A DNA stretch of 64,000 nucleotides, from contig NZ_RPEM01000008.1 of NCBI RefSeq assembly GCF_004745575.1, positions 329 to 64,328 on the forward strand, in the 5' to 3' direction. Of this stretch, positions 56,518 to 64,000 are shown in pieces. The position numbers were made by a program, and so were the translations under genes. The DNA comes from Pseudotabrizicola sediminis. GTDB lineage: Bacteria > Pseudomonadota > Alphaproteobacteria > Rhodobacterales > Rhodobacteraceae. Each line of letters begins with the position of its first letter. Position 1 is the first letter of the stretch. The notes under the pieces are model-generated. The model was not told the DNA's origin. It was given only the letters and a program-made list of their open reading frames with translations, and did no database searches.

Positions 56518-57336
56518 TCACGTCATCCGTATTAATGAACCACCGTCGATCACAATCAGCGATCCGGTGAAATATGCCCCCGCAGGCGAGGCCAGCAGCA
56601 GCGCCAGACCCTTGATGTCATCGACATCTCCGATCCGCCCGATCAGTGATTGCGACTCAAACGCCGCGCGGTCGGCTTTGTTGCGCAGCCGCCCACCCGC
56701 GATATTGGTAATGAACGGCCCCGGCAAAATGGCGTTGACCCGTATCCCATACGCCCCCAGCTCCATCGCCATGTGGCGCACAAACTGGTTCACGGCCGCT
56801 TTCGCAGGCATATAGCTGGTGCCGACGATGCTTTCATTGATGAGCGCGGCGATGGATGAGGTCACTATGATCTCGCCCTTGCCAGCGGGTTTCATGTGCC
56901 GCACGGCGTTCTTTATCGTCACATAAACTGACGTCAGGTTTATCTCGATACCACGGTCCCATTGTTCGTCCGGAATGTTTTCGATGGCCCCGTCAGGGTT
57001 GCGCTCACCAGTCGGAGTATTGAACCCTGGCCCCGGGTCGATGCCCGCATTGGCAAACACCGTGTCGATACACCCGTGGCGCACGGCCACCGTATCAAAG
57101 GCGGCAGCCATGCCCGGTCGATCACCGACATCAACGATCTGGCCCCAGACATCCCATCCCTGCGCAACCATTTCGGCGACGGCCTGATCCAGTCCAGTGG
57201 CGTCGATGTCAAAGATGCAGACTCTCGCACCCTGTTGGGCCATGATTTCGGCGTAGGCCTTACCAATGCCGCTGGCCCCTCCGGTTATGATTGTCGATTT
57301 GCCGCGGACATCGAACATTGTCTCAAGTGCTGCCAT
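56518..57336 (-). CDS. Short-chain dehydrogenase/reductase
   Basis: 272 residues from the ATG with GGAGGGGG upstream. Cofactor loop TGGASGIG (18-25), NAG motif in VFANAGIDPGPGFN, catalytic S160/S161, Y175 and K179 (YMPAK), and a C-terminal GSLIVIDGGSLI. First gene of the long minus-strand operon that runs to about 41.9 kb; the DmpR-like regulator diverges from it. Confidence 0.92.
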   Translation of the reverse strand: MAALETMFDVRGKSTIITGGASGIGKAYAEIMAQQGARVCIFDIDATGLDQAVAEMVAQGWDVWGQIVDVGDRPGMAAAFDTVAVRHGCIDTVFANAGIDPGPGFNTPTGERNPDGAIENIPDEQWDRGIEINLTSVYVTIKNAVRHMKPAGKGEIIVTSSIAALINESIVGTSYMPAKAAVNQFVRHMAMELGAYGIRVNAILPGPFITNIAGGRLRNKADRAAFESQSLIGRIGDVDDIKGLALLLASPAGAYFTGSLIVIDGGSLIRMT

Positions 57337-57676
57337 CTGATCCCCCTCCGGACAGTGTGCCTGCAATCCACCCGCAGTTGAGCCCAAAGGCACTCAAAGG
57401 GACCCGATCGCGCCGGGTCTTCCCAAAAGCATTTGCGGAAAGATCCCACCCACCTCCCAGAAAGCGGAACCAATACCTTCAGTGAACATGTGAACCGACC
57501 TACAAGTCAAATGCGGAAGTCAGCGGTTAATATATCATTTCAGCATAAGTGTAAAATACTGATAAATAATGATAAAATCAAAATTGACCAGTAACCTCTA
57601 GTCTGTGGCAAAATTTGATTCATCAAATGATTAAATTTCTTTGCTTATTTAAGAATAACTGCAAAGAGTTGACGGC
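57337..57676. promoter_or_regulatory. Divergent promoter region between the SDR operon and the DmpR-like regulator
   Basis: 340 bp with a very AT-rich half (57500-57660) in an otherwise GC-rich island. It contains the palindrome ATTTGAT-TC-ATCAAAT at 57613-57628 and repeated TGATAAA words around 57555-57578. No convincing -24/-12 (GG-N10-GC) element was found, consistent with a regulator that lacks the sigma-54 contact loop. Confidence 0.6.
57613..57628. repeat. AT-rich palindrome, candidate activator site
   Basis: ATTTGATTCATCAAAT reads the same on both strands (7-bp arms, 2-bp centre). It lies 49 bp upstream of the regulator start in the divergent control region, where a DmpR-type upstream activator sequence or autorepressor site would be expected. 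Confidence 0.5.
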
Positions 57677-59281
57677 ATGAAGTCTCCGCTGCTTCCCCTG
57701 AAACGTACAATCGACTCTCCTGGATTACTGGATCGCGGAGGCCGCCCCACGGTGCGCGAACTGCTGGGCGGTCTGGCGTTTGATGCGCTGACCGGCGCGC
57801 TCCACCTGAACGGCGAGCGGGTCACCCTGCAACTTGCAGAGGCAGACCGCGTTCTGCGACGCGAACTTGTGCTTTTGCTTGGCGAGGATGAGGCGCGGAT
57901 ACTGATGCTGCGACGCGGGTTTCGGATGGGGCAGCATGATGCGGGTTTTGTCGCGCAATCCTGGCCTGCATTGGACCGGGGCGATGCTTTCTCTGCCGGC
58001 ACACGCCTGCATATGTTTAGCGGCATCGTCCGGGTCGAAACCATCCACAATGATTTCGATTTTGCGCGAGGCCGGTTTTCTGCAGAGTTCCTCTGGCATA
58101 ACTCGGTAGAGGCCGAAGATGGGCCAGACCAGCCCCGACAGTCGGACCGCCCAGTGTGCTGGCAGCAACTGGGTTATGCGTCTGGATACGCCAGTTTTTT
58201 CTTTGGGGTGCCTGTCATCTACAAGGAAACCCAATGTGTCGCTCAGGGGCATCGCTGTTGCCGCGTTCAAGGCAGGTTGGCGACAGGCTGGGGCGAGGAT
58301 GACCCGGATGTCATCTTGTTCCGCAACCGAATACTGCCTCGGATACCAGAGGCCCCCCGGCGCAAGCCGCAGGCCGGTCAGGTGCCCGATGCGGCGGATA
58401 TGCCGATTTTGGCCCCTGTGCTGCGCTGGCTTGAAAAGGCGGCGCTGTTGCCTTTGCCCTGTCTGATCGCCGGGGCAGGCAGTTGCGGGCAAGAGGTCGC
58501 AACTGCACATCTGCTGCGGCTGTCGGGTCGCGCTGATGGAGCGCTGCGGCTGACGGGGGCCAACACTGGTGTCGAGACCTTGCGTGCAGCATTGGCCCAG
58601 CAGCGCAAACCGCGCCGCAGGGATTTCCCTCCCGCACTGGTTCTTGACCGCATCGAGGCGATGCCCGCCCCCGCACAGGAAGAACTTGCGTCCGCGCTGA
58701 GCATTCAGGAACCGCAGACGTGGTCCCGGCTGGTGGTCACATCGGCACTTCCTCTGTCACATCTGGCCGCTGGGGGTGTTCTGCCCTCGCTCTGGGCGAG
58801 GCTCGCACCACTTTCGACAGAACTGCCCGGACTGGCTGACCGCCTGGCGGATCTGCCGCACCTGGCAGAATTACGCTTGCCACGCCTGGCGGCACAGTTG
58901 GGTCTTGATCCACCGGTGGTTGCTCCGGGTGCACTCGACCAACTTGGTGATCAGCCCCCCCTCCACGGCGTCGAGGGGTTGGAGGCCATTCTGACGGCGA
59001 TTTTGGTGGATACGCCAGAAGGAGCGCCCATAACGGCCACCTTGGTCGCACGCGCCTGTCAGCGTGTGGCGCCCCGGCCAAAACTGCTGGGTGAGTCAAA
59101 TGAGCTTGAGGCGCAGATCGCGGCGCAGATGACAGCAGGTTCCTTTTCCTTGCCCGCACACGAAGCCCGCATCCGTGCCTTGGCGCAACTGCAGGCCAAC
59201 GGCAATCTTTCGGCAGCGGCGCGGCTGTTGGGGATCAGTCGGGCCCAATTGGCATACCGGGAAAAGGTTGGGCAGAAATAG
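57677..59281 (+). CDS. DmpR/XylR-like aromatic-sensing regulator with a degenerate AAA+ domain
   Basis: 534 residues. Residues about 25-130 match the XylR_N aromatic-binding domain. The V4R domain spans about 130-205 (SAEFLWHNSVEAE, CWQQLGYASGYASFFFGVPV, ETQCVAQGHRCCRVQGR, with Cys 161, 187, 194, 195). The central region still shows the EBP layout but Walker A is GAGSCGQE (265-272, no GK), Walker B is LVLDR instead of LDE, and the ELFG/GAFTGA segment is absent. The C terminus keeps a Fis-type helix-turn-helix (ALAQLQANGNLSAAARLLGI). It should sense phenolics but cannot drive sigma-54 by the normal ATPase cycle; repressor or sigma-70-type action is likely. Confidence 0.88.
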   Translation: MKSPLLPLKRTIDSPGLLDRGGRPTVRELLGGLAFDALTGALHLNGERVTLQLAEADRVLRRELVLLLGEDEARILMLRRGFRMGQHDAGFVAQSWPALDRGDAFSAGTRLHMFSGIVRVETIHNDFDFARGRFSAEFLWHNSVEAEDGPDQPRQSDRPVCWQQLGYASGYASFFFGVPVIYKETQCVAQGHRCCRVQGRLATGWGEDDPDVILFRNRILPRIPEAPRRKPQAGQVPDAADMPILAPVLRWLEKAALLPLPCLIAGAGSCGQEVATAHLLRLSGRADGALRLTGANTGVETLRAALAQQRKPRRRDFPPALVLDRIEAMPAPAQEELASALSIQEPQTWSRLVVTSALPLSHLAAGGVLPSLWARLAPLSTELPGLADRLADLPHLAELRLPRLAAQLGLDPPVVAPGALDQLGDQPPLHGVEGLEAILTAILVDTPEGAPITATLVARACQRVAPRPKLLGESNELEAQIAAQMTAGSFSLPAHEARIRALAQLQANGNLSAAARLLGISRAQLAYREKVGQK

Positions 59282-59308
59282 CGGCGGGCCAAGGCTTGGC
59301 TCCGCCGC
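59281..59308. terminator. Hairpin between convergent regulator and binding-protein genes
   Basis: GCGGCG (59281-59286) pairs with CGCCGC (59303-59308) and GCCAA with TTGGC inside it. It starts at the last base of the regulator stop and lies just before the convergent gene's end. It looks like a bidirectional terminator although no T-run follows. Confidence 0.6.
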
Positions 59309-59316
59309 TGCTTGCA

Positions 59317-60591
59317 TCAGGACAACGCTTCCATGGTGCCGCCGGTCGGGATTTCGGTCGCACCGCCGTTTTCGACGATGACCAGATCATAGCCGCCGCC
59401 GTCCTTCATTCGCCACTGGCCACCGGTCAACGGGGTTTTGCACACGTTGCGCGCAGCAAACTCCGGCACGCCCGCGCCATTCCACGCCACCTTGCCCACG
59501 ATCGTGTCCAGATCGGTGGCGGCCACCGCTTCTGCCACGCCATCGCCATCGGTCGGGTCGCTCGCACGTCCCATCACATTTGCCGCAACCTCGAACAGGG
59601 AATGGACAAAGCCGATCGGCTGCGTCCATGGGCGGCCTGTTTTCTCGGTAAAGGCCGCCGCCAGATCAGCAGAGCTTTGCCCGGTGATCGACGATGCAAA
59701 CGGGTGCGACGGCGTCCACCATACTTCGGACGAGAGGTTGTGCCCGGCGGCCCCCAATGTTTCCACCGATTGCGGGAACAACAGAGCCTTTGCCACCGTT
59801 ACCACCTTTGGGCTGACGCCTTGCTGACGCAGCTGGTTCCAGAATGTGGTGAAATCGGGCGGGATCAGCACACCGGTAATAATATCCGTGTTTGCCGCCT
59901 TGAACGCGTTGATTTGCGCAGAAAAATCATCGGTCAAGTTCTGAAAGCTTCCGGGGTTGGTCAGATCAAAACCAGCCGCAGCCAAACCAGGGCGCAGCCC
60001 ATTGTCATTGTCGCCCCAGGCATTGCCATCGGCATCGTTGGGGAACAGGCCACCAACGCTCTTGTTGGTTTCCAACTGATTCCACATGGCCGTATAGACC
60101 CTGATCACATCTTCCATGCCCCAGAAGTAGTGGAAAGCATAGTCAAACGGCTTCCAGCTTGCCGGATCGCGCGGGTTGCCCTGCTGGCCGATGAACCACG
60201 GCTGCCAGGGCGCAACGGTGGTGATGCAGGGGATCCCCTCGCCCTCGCACACGCCGGCAACCGGATTGGTGTTTTCCGGGGTCGATGCGGCCAGCATCAG
60301 GTTTACCTCGTCGTTCAGGATCAGCTCCTTGGTCACCTCTGCCGCACGGTTGGGATTGGACTGGCTGTCCTTGACGATCACCTCGAACTCTCGGCCGATC
60401 TCAGAGGCGAGAAATGCCTCGATGTTGAAGGCGTCGCTTTCGGCAAACCCGGCCAGCGGGCCTGTCTGGGGCGAGACAAACCCCAGTTTGATCTTGGCAC
60501 CCTGAGCAATCGCCGGTGCGGCCAGAGCTGATGCTGAAAGTGTCAGGCCGGTGGCAGAAGCGGTACGCAGGAATGAGCGTCTGGTGATCAT
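59317..60591 (-). CDS. HAAT ABC substrate-binding protein, Tat-exported (second copy)
   Basis: 424 residues with a twin-arginine leader (ITRRSFLRTASATGLTLSAS, mature near AIAQ-GAKIK). The binding-protein domain starts LGFVSPQTGPLAGFAESD. No transporter genes adjoin it; it is well placed to serve the permease set at 43-46 kb that lacks a receptor. It is in an operon with the esterase, PcpA-like and intradiol dioxygenase genes, so the ligand is probably an aromatic compound. Confidence 0.9.
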   Translation of the reverse strand: MITRRSFLRTASATGLTLSASALAAPAIAQGAKIKLGFVSPQTGPLAGFAESDAFNIEAFLASEIGREFEVIVKDSQSNPNRAAEVTKELILNDEVNLMLAASTPENTNPVAGVCEGEGIPCITTVAPWQPWFIGQQGNPRDPASWKPFDYAFHYFWGMEDVIRVYTAMWNQLETNKSVGGLFPNDADGNAWGDNDNGLRPGLAAAGFDLTNPGSFQNLTDDFSAQINAFKAANTDIITGVLIPPDFTTFWNQLRQQGVSPKVVTVAKALLFPQSVETLGAAGHNLSSEVWWTPSHPFASSITGQSSADLAAAFTEKTGRPWTQPIGFVHSLFEVAANVMGRASDPTDGDGVAEAVAATDLDTIVGKVAWNGAGVPEFAARNVCKTPLTGGQWRMKDGGGYDLVIVENGGATEIPTGGTMEALS

Positions 60592-60655
60592 CTTTTTCTC
60601 CCTTTGAGTTGCGCGGCCGTGCTTGTACCGACCGCAGATGTGACGACAGACGGCC

Positions 60656-61306
60656 CTACTGCAAGGCCGCCATCTTGTTTGTCTTGGTGCGGATCAGATC
60701 GGTCAGAATGGTTCCCAGCATGCTGACCTCGGCATCGCAGACCTCGTGCGCACGTCCCGGGAAAAGTTCTGCGCGCAGTCGCGCCCGGCCCTGCCCCAAA
60801 TCGAGCACCGCATCGGCAAAGGCTGCCACCGGAATCCACGGATCGGCATCCGATCCGGTCAGATAAACCGGCAGGTCGGGTGGCAAGGCCTGCGGGCGTG
60901 CGTCGCCGCGCTGACCCACGCGACAGCCGGTAAAGCCCACCAGTGCGTCGGGCGCGGGGTGCCCGGAAAACACATATTCCAGCGCAAGGCACGCTCCTTG
61001 CGAGAACCCGGCCAGCACCAGTGGAAGCCCCGGACAGGCGGCCCGCGCCGCAACGATATCGGCCTGCAGTTGATGCCGCGCGGCAGACAGTGCACTTCGG
61101 GTGTCCTCGGTCAGCGCATCTGTCGCGCGGGCGGCATACCAAGCCCCGCCCTGAGCCCGGGGCATCACAAAACACACATTCTGCGTATCAAGTCGCGCAA
61201 GAACATGGGCCTGCATCTCTTCAGGCGACTGGCCCCGGCCGTGGACAAGAACGCAGACCGCCCTTGCCCCATCCGTCGCCCCCATCCAGAGCGCGCCCCC
61301 CATCAT
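60656..61306 (-). CDS. Carboxylesterase/phospholipase-like alpha/beta hydrolase
   Basis: 216 residues; start overlaps the upstream stop as TGATG. VLVHGRGQSPEEM near residue 20, nucleophile S102 in LVLAGFSQGACLALEY, GSDADPW (acid) and GRAHEV (His). YpfH/AB-hydrolase-2 family. It may hydrolyse an ester bond of the substrate or a lactone intermediate. Confidence 0.87.
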   Translation of the reverse strand: MMGGALWMGATDGARAVCVLVHGRGQSPEEMQAHVLARLDTQNVCFVMPRAQGGAWYAARATDALTEDTRSALSAARHQLQADIVAARAACPGLPLVLAGFSQGACLALEYVFSGHPAPDALVGFTGCRVGQRGDARPQALPPDLPVYLTGSDADPWIPVAAFADAVLDLGQGRARLRAELFPGRAHEVCDAEVSMLGTILTDLIRTKTNKMAALQ

Positions 61307-62265
61307 CAGACGAATTCTGCCGCTTCCAGGCCTTCGCGCAGTTCCGCCTCGCGGTCCTTGAACCATGGCGGAAACACCAGCGTCTTGCCGATCTGACCGG
61401 GGGGTTCATCTTTGGCCCAGCCTTCGGGCGTGGTCCACGCAAGCTCGAACAACGCACCACCCGGACTGCGGACATAGCAGGACTTGAAGTAGTTGCGGTC
61501 CTTCTGTTCCGAGATGTCGGTGAACCCCAAGCCCTCGATATGGGCTCGCAGCTTCATCTGGCTGTCCTCATCCCCGGTGTTCAGCGCCAGATGGTGGATC
61601 GTGCCCCCCGACAAGGTCCATGTACCGGCCGGGCTGTCACGATCTTCGATCACCTCAAGGCGCTGTACCACGCCATTCGCATCCGGAACGCGATAGACAA
61701 TCCCTTCGTGGCTATCGGCTTCTTTGGTCAACGGCAGGGCGATCGTCATGAAATCGTCCATCGCGGTGCGGTCAAAGCAGGCGACAACCGCGCCATAAAT
61801 TCCCTTGATCCCATGTTCGGCCCCGATGCCCTGCACAGTGTTGGTGATCGGCGTACGCGGATCGCCATCGCTTTCCACCAATTCGTGCGGAATCCCGCAG
61901 GGATGTGCAAAGGCCACCCGGTCAGCGCCGAAGCGGGTGATCTTTTCTGCCGCAATACCGCGCGCGTTCAGCCGATCCACCCAGAACTGTGACGCACCCT
62001 TGGGAATGGACTGCAGGATCGTGCGCGACTGGTTTGTGCCGCGTCGACCATACACACCGGGTTTGCGGAACGGAAAGGTGGTGATGATTGTAGAGGCGTC
62101 TCCCGAGGGCGAGCCGTAATACAGGTGATACACCGGGATGGTGCCATCAAACAGCACCGTACGCTTGACCGAATGAAGGCCGAGCGTTTTGGTGTAGAAA
62201 TCAAAATCCTCCTGCGCACCGTCGGTCGACATAGTCAGGTGGTGAAAGCCGCTGATCTGGCTCAT
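61306..62265 (-). CDS. PcpA/LinE-like hydroquinone ring-cleaving dioxygenase (VOC fold)
   Basis: 319 residues with two VOC modules. The fit to PcpA/LinE extends through FHHLTMSTDGAQEDFDFYTK, PVYHLYYGSPSG, TTFPFRKPGVYGRRGTNQS and RNYFKSCYVRSPGGALFELAW. Predicted Fe(II) ligands are H9, H224 or H225, and E274, in the same places as in PcpA. These enzymes open (chloro)hydroquinones between C1 and C2. Its presence next to a second intradiol dioxygenase suggests a para-diol branch. It could also be an MhqO-type quinone-detoxification enzyme. Confidence 0.85.
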   Translation of the reverse strand: MSQISGFHHLTMSTDGAQEDFDFYTKTLGLHSVKRTVLFDGTIPVYHLYYGSPSGDASTIITTFPFRKPGVYGRRGTNQSRTILQSIPKGASQFWVDRLNARGIAAEKITRFGADRVAFAHPCGIPHELVESDGDPRTPITNTVQGIGAEHGIKGIYGAVVACFDRTAMDDFMTIALPLTKEADSHEGIVYRVPDANGVVQRLEVIEDRDSPAGTWTLSGGTIHHLALNTGDEDSQMKLRAHIEGLGFTDISEQKDRNYFKSCYVRSPGGALFELAWTTPEGWAKDEPPGQIGKTLVFPPWFKDREAELREGLEAAEFV

Positions 62266-63164
62266 GGTGTTTCCTCCGTTTCAATTCTGCTTTGCCTCAG
62301 CGGACAAAGCACCAGGTTTACGTCAAGCATGCGCCCCGCGGCTGGATCTTTTGCAGAACGGAATTCTGCCAACAGTTCGGGTTTCACGCCAAAAATCGCA
62401 TCTCGCCCGATGGCATCATCGGCGCGGTCAAAGATATGGGTAACCAGCGTTTCATGGCCCTTGGCCGAGACGCGAAAATGCAGGTGCGCCGGTCGTTCAA
62501 GGCACAGACCGAGCGTCTCCATCAGCCGACCAACCGGCCCGTCAGAGGGCAGAACGTAGCCGCGCGGCATCACGGAACGAAAGGCAAAGCGACCCAGCGC
62601 ATCGGTGCGAAACCTTCCGCGCAGATTGTGTTCTGGCTGCAGATCGGGTTCCTGATTTTCGTACTTCCCCTCGGCATTGGCGTGCCACACCTCCACCAGC
62701 GCGTCCGATAGCCGCCTACCGGTCACGCTTGCGATCTTGCCGCCCACCGACAGTGGCTCTCCCCTGCCGTCCCGCGAGATATCGGAGCCAAGCGGCAGAT
62801 CGGGCGCGTCAGCGCGATAGAATGGCCCGGCAACCGTGTTGGGCGTGGCACCCGCCGGGCGCAAAGCCTGCAGATCATCGAGCAGCGAAGACAGACCCAT
62901 CACATCAGCCAACAGGACCCATTCCTGACGGCGGGGGTCGGCCACGTGCCCCACTTCGGTCAGAAATTCGATTCCCGCACGCAGTTCGGCGGGGGTAAGG
63001 CGCAGATTTTCGATCAGGTCATGCATGGCCAAAACGACGGCACCCAGCGTCTCGTGCAGCCGGGACGTGCCTGCGCGGGCCATCCGGTCCGCCAGCTCTG
63101 CTGAAACCCTCCTGGCCTGTGGCGGGTTTTCTCCCGCACGCAGCCTGCCATGCTGCCCTTCCAT
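62262..63164 (-). CDS. Second intradiol dioxygenase (hydroxyquinol/catechol 1,2-dioxygenase type)
   Basis: 300 residues from the ATG with GGAGGGAGG upstream; longer frames run into the LysR control region. Fe(III) ligands Y168 in EGKYENQEP, Y203 in RGYVLPSDGPVG and H227/H229 in RPAHLHFRV. The protein is clearly distinct from the dioxygenase at 42224, so the island encodes two parallel ortho-cleavage enzymes. It overlaps the PcpA-like gene by ATGA. Confidence 0.88.
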   Translation of the reverse strand: MEGQHGRLRAGENPPQARRVSAELADRMARAGTSRLHETLGAVVLAMHDLIENLRLTPAELRAGIEFLTEVGHVADPRRQEWVLLADVMGLSSLLDDLQALRPAGATPNTVAGPFYRADAPDLPLGSDISRDGRGEPLSVGGKIASVTGRRLSDALVEVWHANAEGKYENQEPDLQPEHNLRGRFRTDALGRFAFRSVMPRGYVLPSDGPVGRLMETLGLCLERPAHLHFRVSAKGHETLVTHIFDRADDAIGRDAIFGVKPELLAEFRSAKDPAAGRMLDVNLVLCPLRQSRIETEETP

Positions 63165-63254
63165 CCATCGGGGCCTCCCTCCCCTTGAGACAGGAATATC
63201 GTGATCCGGAAGAAATCTGATTGAGTTGTTCGCCGCACAGTATAGCACTATGGC

Positions 63255-64000
63255 ATGAAGCTGAATGAACGACATCTGATGCAGCTGGCGGCAGTCCTTG
63301 ATGCTGGCGGGGTTTCCGAAGGGGCCGCGATGCTGGGCCTGACTCAGCCCGCCGTCAGCCGCTCACTTGCCATGCTCGAGGCACGGGTGGGCGAGCCCCT
63401 GTTTATCAAGGGCCGTCGTCCGTTGCAGGCCACGGCTTTGGGCGGCCAGCTTGCGGTGCAGGGGCGGGCGATCATATCCGCATCCCGGCGGGCGTCCGAT
63501 GTGGTGCAGGGCTTTGTGCGCGGCACAACCGGACAGGTGCGCGTGGGCGGCGTGCCATTTTTCATCGACGCAATGATCAGCCGGATGATTGGCGAGTTTC
63601 TCAATCTTGAACCCGGCATTACCGTTCAGCAGGCCTATATGAACCTGCCCGAATTAGCGGCAGGCCTGGAGGCACATCAGATCGATCTTGGTATCGTGCC
63701 GATCGGGGCGCTGGAACTCGGCTCGCGCTTTGTGTTCACCGAGATCTTGCCGGGCCGCAATATTGTGGCCTGCCGTCCGGGGCATCCGCTTATGCGCAAA
63801 CGTCCATTGGAGGCGGGCGACCTGACCCGCTATCCTTGGGTCGCCCCGCTGCCCGGATCGCCGCTGATGTCCGATCTCCAGATGATCCTGATGTCGATTG
63901 GTATGTCAGACCTGAACATCCGGTATTCCGGCGGATCGTTGATGAGTGTGGTTCATGTTCTGGCGGAAACCGATGCCTTGGCAGTCCTGCCGTTTTCGGT
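63255..64000 (+). CDS. LysR-family regulator, 3' end cut by the window
   Basis: 248 codons visible. Winged helix HLMQLAAVLDAGGVSEGAAM followed by LGLTQPAVSRSLAMLEARVG, then the LysR substrate-binding domain starting near RVGGVPFFIDAMI. It diverges from the second dioxygenase operon and is closely similar in layout to the LysR at 40929 (same spacing of GGLTEGAEALG/GGVSEGAAMLG and GRRPL). It probably controls the operon 59317-63164. Confidence 0.88.
   Translation, partial: MKLNERHLMQLAAVLDAGGVSEGAAMLGLTQPAVSRSLAMLEARVGEPLFIKGRRPLQATALGGQLAVQGRAIISASRRASDVVQGFVRGTTGQVRVGGVPFFIDAMISRMIGEFLNLEPGITVQQAYMNLPELAAGLEAHQIDLGIVPIGALELGSRFVFTEILPGRNIVACRPGHPLMRKRPLEAGDLTRYPWVAPLPGSPLMSDLQMILMSIGMSDLNIRYSGGSLMSVVHVLAETDALAVLPFS

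Noticed and set aside
57560-57660. A sigma-54 promoter for the SDR operon
   Set aside because: TGGCAAAATTTGAT resembles a -24 box but has no correctly spaced GC -12 element. It is also on the strand of the regulator, so it was not called.

Overview
The window is 64 kb of GC-rich DNA. Its gene content is typical of a Rhodobacterales alphaproteobacterium: aerobic cob operon order, CbtAB, the BluE/BluB/CobC block, TRAP and HAAT-type transporters, and start codons tightly coupled by ATGA overlaps. No rRNA, tRNA, CRISPR array or replication origin was seen. Species and replicon (chromosome or plasmid) cannot be told from the sequence.

Region 1 (1-9.8 kb) handles metals. A probable copper ATPase gene is cut by the window start and lies behind a CueR/MerR-type promoter. 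It is followed by a DUF302 protein, a 38-residue membrane peptide, a Met/His-rich EF-hand protein and an OmpR/sensor-kinase pair. Next come broken pieces of a CusA/CzcA efflux pump and a receiver domain, a membrane-anchor/HupE pair, and a Ni/Co-type DmeR/RcnR-like repressor with a G/C-tract palindrome. That repressor lies next to an MFS exporter with a His-rich tail. A DUF411 protein and a decayed IS3-family transposase close the region.

Region 2 (9.8-31.7 kb) is an aerobic (late cobalt insertion) cobalamin locus. It contains CbtB/CbtA, BluE, BluB, CobC, CobQ, CobO, a DUF1636 protein, CobW, CobN, CobG, CobH, CobI, CobJ, CobK, CobL, CobE, CobM, CobB, CobA and CobF. Three cobalamin riboswitches precede cbtB, bluB and the DUF1636-cobW-cobN operon. 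The gene that should join AdoCby to aminopropanol phosphate, cobD/cbiB, is present only as a frameshifted and internally deleted pseudogene between bluE and the bluB riboswitch. CobP, CobV, CobU, CobS/T and CobR are not in this window.

Region 3 (31.7-32.9 kb) holds a degenerate IS5-family element with recognisable terminal inverted repeats. It separates the B12 locus from the catabolic island.

Region 4 (32.9-64 kb) is an aromatic-degradation island converging on hydroxyquinol and maleylacetate. It encodes two single-component FAD monooxygenases (one strongly TfdB-like), a two-component FADH2 monooxygenase with its flavin reductase (HsaA/GraD type), two intradiol dioxygenases, a PcpA/LinE-type ring-cleavage dioxygenase, maleylacetate reductase and a tautomerase-like protein. 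It also encodes a GMC oxidoreductase, a Zn alcohol dehydrogenase, an SDR, an alpha/beta hydrolase and a carboxylesterase. Uptake is by one TRAP system, two branched-chain-amino-acid-type ABC permease/ATPase sets and two periplasmic binding proteins. Regulators are two paralogous LysR proteins and a DmpR/XylR-type aromatic sensor. The AAA+ domain of that sensor has lost Walker A, Walker B and the GAFTGA loop, which makes it the most unusual protein here.
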